From NCBI GenBank assembly GCA_043777675.1, contig JAYWHR010000009.1, forward strand, positions 1 through 64,000: a DNA stretch of 64,000 nucleotides, given 5' to 3'. The position numbers were made by a program, and so were the translations under genes. Below, piece after piece: positions 8,186-16,474 of this stretch (positions within the stretch are counted from its first letter, which is position 1; each line of letters starts with the position of its first letter). The stretch comes from JANMDU01 sp043777675. Its GTDB lineage: Bacteria > Pseudomonadota > Gammaproteobacteria > Burkholderiales > Burkholderiaceae_C. Below the pieces are notes generated by a model that saw only the letters and a list, made by a program, of their open reading frames with translations, had not been told where the DNA came from and searched no databases.

Positions 8186-9001
8186 ATGACGCTTGACCTT
8201 GTGCTCATCATTGAACTCCTCATCCTTGGCGTGGGCACTGGTTTTTTAGCTGGCTTACTGGGCATCGGAGGCGGGATGGTCATGGTGCCGTTTCTCACCT
8301 ACATCATGAGCACGCGCGGCGCAGCACCTGATCTGGCTGTGAAGATGGCGATTGCTACTTCCATGGCCACGATTATTTTTACGAGTATCTCCAGCGTCAG
8401 AGCGCATCACAAAAGAGGCGCTGTGCGCTGGGATATTGTGAAGGGTCTCGCACCCGGCATTGTGCTCGGCGGCTTAGTGGCGAGCTTGGGTGTGTTTGCA
8501 TTACTCAAAGGCTCGTGGCTGGCCATCTTTTTTGGTCTTTTTGTAAGCTTTTCTGCCACACAAATGTTCCTCGATAAAAAGCCTGCCCCCACGCGGCAAA
8601 TCCCAGGCACAGTCGGGCAGCTTGCAGGCGGTGGCGTGATTGGCTTTCTCTCAGGCCTCGTGGGCGCTGGCGGCGGCTTCATCAGCGTGCCGTTCATGAC
8701 GTGGTGCAACGTGGCGATTCACAATGCTGTGGCCACGTCTGCTGCGCTCGGCTTCCCAATAGCTGCGGTCAACGCCATCGGATACGCCATCAGCGGCCAA
8801 GACGTCAGCGGCCTGCCGCAAGGCTCGCTCGGCTACATCTGGCTGCCTGCCCTTGGCTTGATCGCCATCACCAGCGTGTTCATGGCTCCGGTAGGCGCCA
8901 AAGCTGCTCATGCCATGGATGTCAAGCGCTTGAAACGCGTGTTTGCCTGCATTTTGTATGTGCTCGCGGCGTATATGCTCTACAAAGGCATAGTTGCTTG
9001 A
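8186..9001 (+). CDS. TauE/SafE family sulfite/organosulfonate exporter
   Basis: This is a 271-aa membrane protein with about eight hydrophobic segments and the two family repeats LAGLLGIGGGMVMVPFL (near residue 22) and LSGLVGAGGGFISVPFM (near residue 158). Family members export sulfite, sulfoacetate or related anions; the substrate here cannot be read from sequence. The ATG is only 15 bp after the T-run that ends 6S RNA and has no obvious Shine-Dalgarno. It is therefore either expressed by read-through from ssrS or starts with a very short leader. Confidence 0.85.
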   Translation: MTLDLVLIIELLILGVGTGFLAGLLGIGGGMVMVPFLTYIMSTRGAAPDLAVKMAIATSMATIIFTSISSVRAHHKRGAVRWDIVKGLAPGIVLGGLVASLGVFALLKGSWLAIFFGLFVSFSATQMFLDKKPAPTRQIPGTVGQLAGGGVIGFLSGLVGAGGGFISVPFMTWCNVAIHNAVATSAALGFPIAAVNAIGYAISGQDVSGLPQGSLGYIWLPALGLIAITSVFMAPVGAKAAHAMDVKRLKRVFACILYVLAAYMLYKGIVA

Positions 9002-9060
9002 CAAAGATAACTTTGTGCGAACTCAGTCTGCTACTGGCTAAAATTAGTTAGACTGAGCTG

Positions 9061-10401
9061 ATGATCATCCCCCAGCTTAGTCGAAAACAACAACTCATTG
9101 CAGGCGCTGGATTTCTGCTCGTGTTAGCCATCATCATTTGGGCTCTGACACGCTACATCAGCCCCGCGCCACCACGCACAGTCACGATGACCACCGGCGC
9201 AGCCGATGGTGCTTACCACCACTTTGGCGAGAAATACCAAGCCTACTTGAAAGCCAATGGCATCAAATTAGAGCTTCAAACGTCTGTTGGATCCGTGCAA
9301 AACCTAGAGCGGTTGCAGGATAAAGCAATGAACGCCGGTTTTGTGCAAGGTGGACTGGGTCAGCTCAGTATCGATCCGACGGAAGATGAAGAGAAAACAC
9401 CACTGCGCTCGCTCGCGGTGATTGGCTTTGAGCCGCTGTGGGTGTTTGCTCAAAATCCAGAGATGGCCAAGAAACTATCAGGTAGTTTGCAGGGCTTGAA
9501 AGGCCTGCGCATCGCTGTGGGTGCAGAGGGCAGCGGCACGCGTAAAGTCGCACTTGAACTGCTCAAAGCCTACGGCATCACCGCGCAAAACGCCACGCTT
9601 GAGGCCAACTCCGGTATGGTTGCCACACAGGCTCTTCTCGATAAAAAACTTGATGCCGTCATCTTGATCGCATCGCCGCAAGCGCCAACAGTGCAAAAAC
9701 TGCTCGATCCTAGCAGCGCGGTTTCATTGATCAACCTCGAACACGCTGAAGGAATTGCTCGCCGCCTACCCTATCTGAGCACGGTTGTGCTCAAAGCTGG
9801 CTCGGTCGATCCTTCCAGTAAAACGCCTGCCCAAGACATCACCCTGCTCACCACCACCGCCAATCTCGTCGTGCGGCAAGACACGCATCCTGCGATTGCC
9901 TATCTGCTCTTGGAAGCCGCGCGCGAAACGCACAAGGGCGCAACTTTGTTCAATCGCCCCAGCGAGTTTCCGCATCCGCGCGGCACAGACTTCCCGCTTT
10001 CCGAAGAAGCCGCGCGCTATTTCAAAGATGGCCGTCCTTTTTTGCAGCGCTACTTGCCGTTTTGGTTGGCTAATGCGTTGCAGCGCCTACTCTTGATTCT
10101 GATTCCTTTAGCAGCCATTGGCATCCCCGTACTCAAGCTGATTCCCAGCTTGATGCAATTCAAAGAGAAAAATCGTTTGTATCGCCGTTATGGGCAATTG
10201 CTAGAAATTGAAACGGATATTCGCTCACGCCAAATGAGCAAGGAAGAAATCATGCAAGCCCGCGCCAAGCTCGATCAAATAGAACAAAGCATCAACAACA
10301 CCAAATTCACTCTAGAATTTGCCGATCGCGTCTACACATTGCGCCAACATATCGAGTTAGTACGCAGCCAGTTGCAAAAAGAGCAAAGCCTACTTACCTG
10401 A
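9061..10401 (+). CDS. TAXI-family solute-binding protein with membrane anchors and C-terminal coiled coil
   Basis: This 446-aa protein has an N-terminal membrane segment (about 10-30) followed by a TAXI-type periplasmic binding domain (TGAADGAYHHFGEKYQAYL, GSVQNLERL, VGAEGSGTR). A second membrane segment (about 340-360) and a charged helical tail of about 80 residues, probably a coiled coil, follow. Ordinary TAXI receptors are about 320 aa and lack the second segment and tail. The tail should lie in the cytoplasm, so it may be a membrane sensor or an anchored receptor. No TRAP permease is adjacent. It is followed 8 bp later by denD. Confidence 0.75.
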   Translation: MIIPQLSRKQQLIAGAGFLLVLAIIIWALTRYISPAPPRTVTMTTGAADGAYHHFGEKYQAYLKANGIKLELQTSVGSVQNLERLQDKAMNAGFVQGGLGQLSIDPTEDEEKTPLRSLAVIGFEPLWVFAQNPEMAKKLSGSLQGLKGLRIAVGAEGSGTRKVALELLKAYGITAQNATLEANSGMVATQALLDKKLDAVILIASPQAPTVQKLLDPSSAVSLINLEHAEGIARRLPYLSTVVLKAGSVDPSSKTPAQDITLLTTTANLVVRQDTHPAIAYLLLEAARETHKGATLFNRPSEFPHPRGTDFPLSEEAARYFKDGRPFLQRYLPFWLANALQRLLLILIPLAAIGIPVLKLIPSLMQFKEKNRLYRRYGQLLEIETDIRSRQMSKEEIMQARAKLDQIEQSINNTKFTLEFADRVYTLRQHIELVRSQLQKEQSLLT

Positions 10402-10409
10402 GGATCAAC

Positions 10410-11423
10410 ATGAAAATCATCATCACCGGTGGTGCCGGCTTTGTCGGAGCGCGTTTAGCTCGCGAGCTGCTTGAACGCGGCGCTTTGAGTCTGCGCGGCC
10501 ATGCCGCACAGCGCATCTCCAGCCTCGTGATCGCAGATCGCATAGCCGCGCCTGCTGATTTTGCTGCAGACCCTCGGATCATCAGCGAAGTGGGCGATCT
10601 GTTTGATCAACTGCAAAGCACGCCCGCCAATTTGCTCGCTCGGCATGCGGATGCGGCCGCCATCTTTCATATGGCAGCCGCAGTGAGCGGAGAATGCGAA
10701 GCCAATTTCGATCTAGGCATGCGCAGCAATTACGCAACCACGCATGCCCTGCTGGACAGGTGCCGAGCATTGAAGACACAACCCACGGTGTTTTTCGCCA
10801 GCTCCATCGCCGTTTTTGGCACCACAGCGCATCATGCGTTTCCCCACGAGATTGTGGACACGACCCTGCCCACACCACAAACCAGCTACGGTGTCCAGAA
10901 GCTCATCGGCGAGCAGCTTATGGCCGACTACGCTCGTAAAGGCTTCATCTGGGCTCGCACAGCGCGCTTGGCTACCGTCTCTGTGCGCGCAGGCCAGCCC
11001 AACGGTGCAGCCTCGGGATTTTTCAGCGGCATGATCCGCGAGCCCTTGAAGGGCATCCGATGCACGATTCCAGTCAAGCCTGATGTGGTGCATTCGCTTT
11101 CCTCGCCCGGTAAAACCGTTGAGCACATCATCGCCTGTATGGAGACAAGCGACGCAGATTGGGGCTCAGTGACAGCACTCAACTTGCCCGCCGTGCCAAC
11201 CACAGTGGGCGAGATGGCCAACACGTTGCGCCTCGTTGCAGGCGATCACGCGCACGCCCTGCTTGATTGGCAAATTGATCCCGCCGTGGAGCGCATCGTC
11301 AGCGGCTGGCCTACGCGCATGGGCTCGCCCCGTGCGCAAGCGCTGGGCATGAAACCAAATGCAAGTTTTGAAGAAATTGTGCGCTCGCATATTGCTGAAA
11401 ACCATCCAGAAATGACAGTTTAA
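10410..11423 (+). CDS. denD: D-erythronate dehydrogenase-like NAD-dependent epimerase/dehydrogenase
   Basis: This is a 337-aa short-chain dehydrogenase of the extended (epimerase) type: Rossmann motif TGGAGFVGARLA at residues 6-17, a catalytic SYGVQKLIGEQL (Tyr/Lys) near 160, and an FHMAAAVSG segment near 86. The overall wording fits DenD, which oxidises D-erythronate at C2 in tetronate catabolism. A ribosome site (GAGGA) lies 5 nt before the ATG. The TRAP transporter genes that follow on the same strand may import the sugar acid, but the other tetronate genes (otnK, otnC, otnI) are not in the window. The substrate is therefore an inference. Confidence 0.75.
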   Translation: MKIIITGGAGFVGARLARELLERGALSLRGHAAQRISSLVIADRIAAPADFAADPRIISEVGDLFDQLQSTPANLLARHADAAAIFHMAAAVSGECEANFDLGMRSNYATTHALLDRCRALKTQPTVFFASSIAVFGTTAHHAFPHEIVDTTLPTPQTSYGVQKLIGEQLMADYARKGFIWARTARLATVSVRAGQPNGAASGFFSGMIREPLKGIRCTIPVKPDVVHSLSSPGKTVEHIIACMETSDADWGSVTALNLPAVPTTVGEMANTLRLVAGDHAHALLDWQIDPAVERIVSGWPTRMGSPRAQALGMKPNASFEEIVRSHIAENHPEMTV

Positions 11424-11505
11424 ATGCCGCAAGGTCTGAGGGCATCCCCTAGCCCCGAGCCAGCCATATCGGGCTAGACTGTTATCACTTAATTTGGAGA
11501 CTTCT

Positions 11506-12489
11506 ATGCTACTGACTCGCCGCCTTTCTACTGTCTTCCTTGCAGCCGCTGCCGCAGCAGGCTTCATGAGCAGCGCCATCGCGCAAACCACGATGCGTAT
11601 CAGCATCTCAGTAGCGCAAAATTCGCATCAAGGCGTAGCGATTGACACCTTCGCGCGCGAAGTCGAAAAGCGCACTGCTGGCCGCTACAAAATTCAAGCT
11701 TTCTACTCTGGCGCTCTTGGCGGAGAGCGCGAGAGCATTGAAGCCGTGCAACTCGGCACGCAGGAGCTTACCTTCTCCTCCACGGGCCCGGTGCCCAATT
11801 TCGTGCCTAGCGCCCGCATCTTAGACATTCCTTTCCTATTCCGTGATAAAGCCCATGCTCGCGCTGTGCTAGATGGCCAAATCGGCCAAGACATGCTCAA
11901 GGAGTTCGAGCCTAAAGGCTTCAAAGCTCTGGCTTGGGGAGAAAACGGCGTGCGCCACATGACCAACAGCAAACGCTCGGTCAACAGCCCCGATGATTTG
12001 AAGGGACTGAAAATGCGCACGATGGAAAACCCAGTCCACGTCGCGGCTTACAAAGGTTTTGGCATCGTTACCACACCCATGGCTTTCCCTGAAGTGTTCA
12101 CCGCTTTGCAACAAGGCACTGTGGATGGTCAAGAAAATCCATTGTCCGTGATCATGGCGGCTAAGTTTGACCAAGTGCAAAAGCACCTCTCGCTGACTGG
12201 CCATGTCTATTCCCCTGCTATTTTTCTCATGAGCAAAGGCACATTCGACAAGCTGTCTGCAGCTGACAAAACAGCTTTCCTCGAAGCCGCCAAAGAAGGC
12301 GCAAAAGTAGGCCGCGCACGCGTGGATGAGGATGACACTAAAGGCGTAGCTGAGCTGCGCAGCAAAGGCATGACCGTGGTGGAAAACGTGGACAAAGCCA
12401 AATTCATTTCTGCGCTCACGCCTGTGAATGCAGAATTTGAAAAGCAGTTTGGCAAGGCCAACATTGATCGCATTCGTGCAGTGAAATGA
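11506..12489 (+). CDS. dctP: TRAP transporter solute-binding protein, DctP family
   Basis: This is a 327-aa periplasmic binding protein. It has a signal peptide ending near SAIAQ and the DctP core (DIPFLFRDKAHARAVLDG, LKMRTMENPVHVAAYKGFG, FPEVFTALQQGTVDGQENP), where the conserved Arg and Glu/Asn of the carboxylate site are seen. I choose the ATG at 11506 with GGAGA about 6 nt upstream; an upstream TTG at 11494 overlaps that ribosome site. It is the first gene of dctPQM. The denD gene upstream suggests a C4 sugar acid as ligand, which is not proven. Confidence 0.9.
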   Translation: MLLTRRLSTVFLAAAAAAGFMSSAIAQTTMRISISVAQNSHQGVAIDTFAREVEKRTAGRYKIQAFYSGALGGERESIEAVQLGTQELTFSSTGPVPNFVPSARILDIPFLFRDKAHARAVLDGQIGQDMLKEFEPKGFKALAWGENGVRHMTNSKRSVNSPDDLKGLKMRTMENPVHVAAYKGFGIVTTPMAFPEVFTALQQGTVDGQENPLSVIMAAKFDQVQKHLSLTGHVYSPAIFLMSKGTFDKLSAADKTAFLEAAKEGAKVGRARVDEDDTKGVAELRSKGMTVVENVDKAKFISALTPVNAEFEKQFGKANIDRIRAVK

Positions 12490-12498
12490 TAGCTCGGA

Positions 12499-12543
12499 TT
12501 GCTATATTATTAATAGCATTCTGCGCATATAATACGCCGGCAA
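12499..12543 (+). repeat. Dispersed palindromic element, intergenic (dctP–dctQ)
   Basis: Forward copy: GCTAT-ATTATTA-ATAGC, then TGCGC, then ATACGCCGGC. Its right end supplies one arm of the terminator-like hairpin that follows. Confidence 0.8.
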
Positions 12544-12570
12544 ACCATGGTTTTCGGCGTATTTTTATTT
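12531..12570 (+). terminator. Terminator-like hairpin between dctP and dctQ
   Basis: ATACGCCG pairs with CGGCGTAT across a loop that is itself the palindrome AAACCATGGTTT, and TTTTATTT follows. Placed inside the operon, it would let most transcripts stop after dctP, giving more binding protein than permease. The left arm comes from the dispersed repeat. Confidence 0.65.
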
Positions 12571-12590
12571 GAAATCTGGCTAAAAATTAC

Positions 12591-13085
12591 ATGAAAACTG
12601 CCTTCCTCAAGTTTGAAAGCTTCACTACAGCGCTGGCCATGGCCATTGCGTGTGCGATGCTGGCCATCGCCTCGAGTCTGGGCATGTTCCAGATCATCAC
12701 GCGCTTCGTGCTCGAGCGCCCTGCGGAATGGACGGAGGTGCTGATTCGTTTCAGTTTGATCTGGATGGTCTTTATGGGAATCGCCGCCGCATTTCGCCAA
12801 GGCGCGATGGTGAGTGTGGATGTGCTGTATCGCTGGAGCCCGCCCAAAATTAAGCGTGTGCTCGATTACGTCGTAACAATCGCCGCTTTGATTTTAATTT
12901 TCGTCATCATTTGGTGGGGTTGGGATTACGCGAATCGAGGCAAAGTACAAACGACGATTGGCTTAGAGGATGTGAGTATGTTTTGGGCATATTTGGCTAT
13001 GCCAGTGGGTGGAGTTTTCAGCGCTATCGGCATCATCGGTAATTTGCTGGATCCACAGCGCCTCGAGTTGGAGACTGCACAATGA
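12591..13085 (+). CDS. dctQ: TRAP transporter small permease, DctQ family
   Basis: This is a 164-aa inner-membrane protein with four hydrophobic segments, the usual DctQ size. The motif W(T)EVLIRFSLIWMVFMGIAAAFRQGAMV, with the conserved Trp-Thr-Glu and an Arg-rich turn, marks the family. It pairs with DctM to form the translocating unit that receives solute from DctP. Its last codon overlaps the dctM start (ATGA at 13082-13085). The ATG has no strong ribosome site and lies after the hairpin at 12531-12570. Confidence 0.88.
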   Translation: MKTAFLKFESFTTALAMAIACAMLAIASSLGMFQIITRFVLERPAEWTEVLIRFSLIWMVFMGIAAAFRQGAMVSVDVLYRWSPPKIKRVLDYVVTIAALILIFVIIWWGWDYANRGKVQTTIGLEDVSMFWAYLAMPVGGVFSAIGIIGNLLDPQRLELETAQ

Positions 13086-14356
13086 GTTCAATGATGGTTC
13101 TCACGATGGTGCTGTGCTTCGCATTGACCATTTCCGTGGCAGTGTCGATTGGCCTGTCTGCACTTGTTGGTATTCAAATCAGCAATGTGAATATGCTGAT
13201 CTCAGTCAAGGAGATGTTTTCTTCGATCAACAAATTTCCTCTAGCTGCGATTCCGTTTTTCATTCTTGCCGGCAACATCATGGAAACGGGTGGTATCTCG
13301 CGCCGCTTAGTTGAGTTTGCAAAATCCATCGTAGGTGGCGTGCAAGGCGGCTTGCCCATGACATGCGTGCTGACTTGCATGATTTTTGCGGCGGTAAGCG
13401 GATCTTCGGTTGCAACGACATTTGCAGTGGGCGCGATTCTCATTCCCGCTCTCATCAAACATGGCTACCCCACGCCTTATGCTGCAGCACTGCAAGCTAC
13501 CAGCGCCGAGCTTGGCGTGATCATCCCGCCAAGTATTCCGATGATTTTGTACGGCGTGAGCGCTGAAGTCTCCATTGGCGAGCTCTTCATTGCTGGCTTT
13601 GGCCCGGGCATTTTGATCGGCTTGGCGCTGATGCTCTATGTGTACGTTTATTGCCGCATCAAAGGCTATGGTAAGAATGATGGCGATGGGCGCCTATCCT
13701 TCCTGAATGCCTCCTGGCAAGCCGGCTGGGCGCTGATGATGCCTGTGATCATTTTGGGCGGCATCTATGGCGGCATTTTCACGCCTACAGAAGCCTCCGC
13801 AGTGGCCGTGTTTTACGCGCTGATCGTTGGCATGTTGATCTACCGCGAGATCAAAATCGCCGATCTCTACAAAATCCTGAAAAAATCCGTGATCTCCAGT
13901 GCAGTGATCATGTTCATCATTGCCAATGCTGGTCTTTTCGCCTTCCTGATCACGCGCGCCGGCGTGCCAGATGCGATTGGCCAATATTTGAAAGAAGTGC
14001 TGCAAAGCCCAGCGATGTTCTTGCTGGGCGTGAACGCTGCACTTTTCGTGATCGGCATGTTTATTGAGACCAGCGCGGCAATCATTGTGCTCGCCCCAAT
14101 TCTCGCGCCAGTAGCCATGCATTTCGGCATCGATCCCGTACATTTTGGGCTGATCATGGTGGTGAACTTGGCGCTAGGCATGATCACCCCGCCCTTCGGT
14201 GTGAACCTGTTCGCCGCGTGTACCGTTGCCCGAATATCGCTGGATCGCATCATCCCCTACTTGCTGCCTTTTGTGCTCGTGATTTTGGGCTGCTTGATGC
14301 TGATCACCTATATCCCAGCGATCAGCTTGACTTTGCGGGATCTCGCCTACAAATAA
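13082..14356 (+). CDS. dctM: TRAP transporter large permease, DctM family
   Basis: This is a 424-aa membrane protein with about twelve hydrophobic segments that drives sodium- or proton-coupled uptake. Family signatures are IPFFILAGNIMETGGISRRL (near 58), AAVSGSSVATTFAVG (near 103), IIPPSIPMILYG (near 149) and the C-terminal ITPPFGVNLFAA. The start overlaps the dctQ stop by 4 nt, so the two are translationally coupled. The operon probably ends here, since a riboswitch leader begins 30 bp after the stop. Confidence 0.93.
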   Translation: MSSMMVLTMVLCFALTISVAVSIGLSALVGIQISNVNMLISVKEMFSSINKFPLAAIPFFILAGNIMETGGISRRLVEFAKSIVGGVQGGLPMTCVLTCMIFAAVSGSSVATTFAVGAILIPALIKHGYPTPYAAALQATSAELGVIIPPSIPMILYGVSAEVSIGELFIAGFGPGILIGLALMLYVYVYCRIKGYGKNDGDGRLSFLNASWQAGWALMMPVIILGGIYGGIFTPTEASAVAVFYALIVGMLIYREIKIADLYKILKKSVISSAVIMFIIANAGLFAFLITRAGVPDAIGQYLKEVLQSPAMFLLGVNAALFVIGMFIETSAAIIVLAPILAPVAMHFGIDPVHFGLIMVVNLALGMITPPFGVNLFAACTVARISLDRIIPYLLPFVLVILGCLMLITYIPAISLTLRDLAYK

Positions 14357-14385
14357 GGCATCGAGCTCACGTACAATTGCGTTTG

Positions 14386-14585
14386 CTTGGAGAGAATTCT
14401 TCAATGAATCGCCGAAGGCGCAGCTTCTTGTGAAGTGAACGCTCAGGCAAAAAGGACAAGCACCGAAGATCGCGAGGTTTTCGCATTCTGTTGGAGAGAG
14501 CTTGCATGCAAAGTGCGAGCCACCGAAGGGGCAAGTGGCGAGAATCTTCTCGCCTTGAATCTCTCAGGTAAAGCGGACAACAGGG
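14386..14585 (+). promoter_or_regulatory. Tandem glycine riboswitch upstream of gcvT
   Basis: Two glycine aptamers follow one another. Aptamer 1 (about 14388-14459) has GGAGAGAATTC, GCCGAAGGCGCAG and CGCTCAGGCAAAAAGGACA. Aptamer 2 (about 14491-14583) has GGAGAGAGC, CACCGAAGGGGCAAG and TCTCTCAGGTAAAGCGGACA. The paired GGAGAG…CTCTCAGG ends and the CCGAAGG core are diagnostic. In this class glycine binding usually switches on the glycine cleavage genes that follow. Confidence 0.95.
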
Positions 14586-14646
14586 TTTCATTTTCATGCA
14601 TCAGTCACATGGCTGGTGTTCGATGCTCTATTTGGAAACCCTGCGC

Positions 14647-15819
14647 ATGTCCGACACCTCGTCACTTCAAGATTTACACCACGTCCCGCTTAATGCGCTT
14701 CACAGTGAGCTGGGCGCTCGCATGGTGCCATTTGCTGGCTATTCGATGCCTGTGCAATATCCAGCTGGCCTCATGGCCGAGCATGCCCACACACGCACGG
14801 CAGCGGGCTTGTTTGATGTCTCGCACATGGGGCAAGTGCGGCTCGACGCGCCTACGCATGAAGCTCGTGCGCTAGCATTGGAGTCGCTGATCCCAATGGA
14901 TGTCTTGGGTTTGGATGTTGGCAAACAGCGCTACGGCCTGCTTACGAATGATGCGGGCGGCATCATTGATGATTTGATGTTTACCAACCGTGGTGACCAC
15001 ATCTTTATCATCGTCAATGGCGCTTGCAAGCATGGCGATCTGACTTGGATGCGCTCTCGCCTGAACGCTTCGCATCCTGCAGCAAAACTCACGTATTTGG
15101 ATCAAGATGCCCTGCTCGCGCTGCAAGGCCCGCAAGCAGTTACAGCACTCTCGCGCATGATCCCCGGCGTAGAGAAACTCGTGTTCATGACCGGTGGCGA
15201 TTTCACGTGGCACGGCATGCCGCTCTTCATCACGCGCAGCGGCTACACCGGCGAAGACGGTTTTGAAATTTCAGTGCCCGGCGTTCACGCAGAAAAATTT
15301 GCTCGTACCATGCTCGCTGAGCCAGAAGTCAAACCGATTGGATTGGGCGCTCGTAACTCGCTGCGCTTGGAAGCTGGCCTGTGTTTGTATGGCAATGACA
15401 TCGACTCCACAACCGACCCCATCGAGGCGGCTCTGTTGTGGTCAATCCAAAAGGCTCGACGAGGCGGTGGTCAGCGCGTAGGCGGATTTCCAGGCGCTAC
15501 CAAATTGCTAGTGTATGGCGCAATGAATACGCCGGCTACCGATGTAAAACCTTTAAGAAAAAGAGTCGGATTAATCGCCCAAGAACGCATTCCTGTACGC
15601 GACGGGACGGAGCTCTTCAGCGTGGACGGCATCGCAATAGGCAAAGTGACCAGCGGCCTGCTCGGCCCGACGATCAATCAGCCGATTGCAATCGGCTATG
15701 TCGCTCTCGATTTCACAGCGCCCGACACCCTAGTCAACGCCATGGTACGAGGCAAACTCGTCCGTATGAAAGTCTGCGCCATGCCCTTCGTGGCACAGCG
15801 CTACTATCGCGGAAATTAA
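14647..15819 (+). CDS. gcvT: Glycine cleavage system T protein (aminomethyltransferase)
   Basis: GcvT passes the methylene group from lipoyl-GcvH to tetrahydrofolate and releases ammonia. From the ATG at 14647 the protein has 390 aa and starts MSDTSSLQDL, with the family segment PFAGYSMPVQYPAG at about residue 28. Further on come AGLFDVSHMGQV, the folate-site Asp region and SGYTGEDGFEISVP. An in-frame ATG at 14596 would add 17 residues that do not resemble the family. The stop codon overlaps a perfect palindrome. It is the first gene behind the glycine riboswitch. Confidence 0.94.
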   Translation: MSDTSSLQDLHHVPLNALHSELGARMVPFAGYSMPVQYPAGLMAEHAHTRTAAGLFDVSHMGQVRLDAPTHEARALALESLIPMDVLGLDVGKQRYGLLTNDAGGIIDDLMFTNRGDHIFIIVNGACKHGDLTWMRSRLNASHPAAKLTYLDQDALLALQGPQAVTALSRMIPGVEKLVFMTGGDFTWHGMPLFITRSGYTGEDGFEISVPGVHAEKFARTMLAEPEVKPIGLGARNSLRLEAGLCLYGNDIDSTTDPIEAALLWSIQKARRGGGQRVGGFPGATKLLVYGAMNTPATDVKPLRKRVGLIAQERIPVRDGTELFSVDGIAIGKVTSGLLGPTINQPIAIGYVALDFTAPDTLVNAMVRGKLVRMKVCAMPFVAQRYYRGN

Positions 15820-15838
15820 TTGGGGTCTGACCCCAATT
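15818..15838. repeat. Perfect palindrome after gcvT with neighbouring direct repeats
   Basis: AATTGGGGTC and GACCCCAATT flank a single T, and the palindrome starts within the gcvT stop codon. It is followed by ACCCCAATTAATTTTGACC and two copies of CAATTCATTTA (15834-15844 and 15863-15873). The GGGGTC…GACCCC core is a type of short dispersed repeat I recall from many proteobacteria. There is no T-run, so it is not a standard terminator. Confidence 0.6.
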
Positions 15839-15891
15839 CATTTACCCCAATTAATTTTGACCTCAATTCATTTAACTCTGGAGAAAAAAAC

Positions 15892-16263
15892 ATGACGATG
15901 AAATACACCGAAGACCATGAATGGCTGAAAGTTGATGGCGATACGGCCATCGTTGGAATTACTCACCACGCGCAAGACGCGCTCGGCGATGTGGTGTTTG
16001 TGGACTTGCCTGAAGTGGGCAAAGTCTTCTCTCAGAAAGACGTGGCAGGCGTGGTGGAGAGCGTGAAAGCTGCCGCCGATGTGTACATGCCCGTGAGCGG
16101 CACGGTCACTGAGGTCAACGAAGCTCTGCGCGCGGATCCTGCGCTGGCTAACTCTGATCCACTGCATGCAGGCTGGTTCTTCAAAGTTAAGCTTTCGGAC
16201 GCTGGCCAGCTTGCTGCGCTGATGGACGAGACGGCTTACACGGCGTTTGAGCAGAACGCTTAA
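15892..16263 (+). CDS. gcvH: Glycine cleavage system H protein
   Basis: GcvH is the lipoylated shuttle of the glycine cleavage complex. From the ATG at 15892, preceded by CTGGAGAAA, the protein has 123 aa. The lipoyl-accepting Lys is K59 in VVESVKAAAD, and the opening KYTEDHEWLK is the family hallmark. A longer in-frame reading from 15820 runs through the palindromic repeat and lacks family similarity. It lies between gcvT and gcvP in the riboswitch-controlled operon. Confidence 0.96.
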   Translation: MTMKYTEDHEWLKVDGDTAIVGITHHAQDALGDVVFVDLPEVGKVFSQKDVAGVVESVKAAADVYMPVSGTVTEVNEALRADPALANSDPLHAGWFFKVKLSDAGQLAALMDETAYTAFEQNA

Positions 16264-16283
16264 AACCAATACCAATACAAATA

Positions 16284-16431
16284 CCGAACGCAGAAGACGC
16301 AAAGGTTACGCACAAGGAATACCAAAAAGAAAAATGCAAGAAAAGATTTAGTTCAAGTCATTTCTATTTTTTTCTTTTGTCTTCTCTCTTTTTTGCGTCT
16401 TCTGCGTAACCTTTGCGCCTTCTGCGTTCGG
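16284..16431. repeat. Long inverted-repeat element between gcvH and gcvP
   Basis: The left arm (16284-16312, CCGAACGCAGAAGACGCAAA and onward) pairs with the right arm (about 16395-16431) with one mismatch over roughly 29 bp. About 80 bp of A- or T-rich DNA lies between them. A second copy of the same arms lies at 43200-43390. In RNA the arms would form a large hairpin inside the gcv message, just before gcvP. There is no open frame in it. Confidence 0.85.
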
Positions 16432-16454
16432 AATTTGAATTTGAATTTGAATTT
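16431..16454. repeat. Short tandem repeat (GAATTT)4
   Basis: Four copies of GAATTT run directly from the right arm of the inverted-repeat element, 20 bp before the gcvP start. A change in copy number would alter the gcvP leader length but no reading frame. Confidence 0.8.
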
Positions 16455-16474
16455 TTTCTCAAGAGCAAACAATC

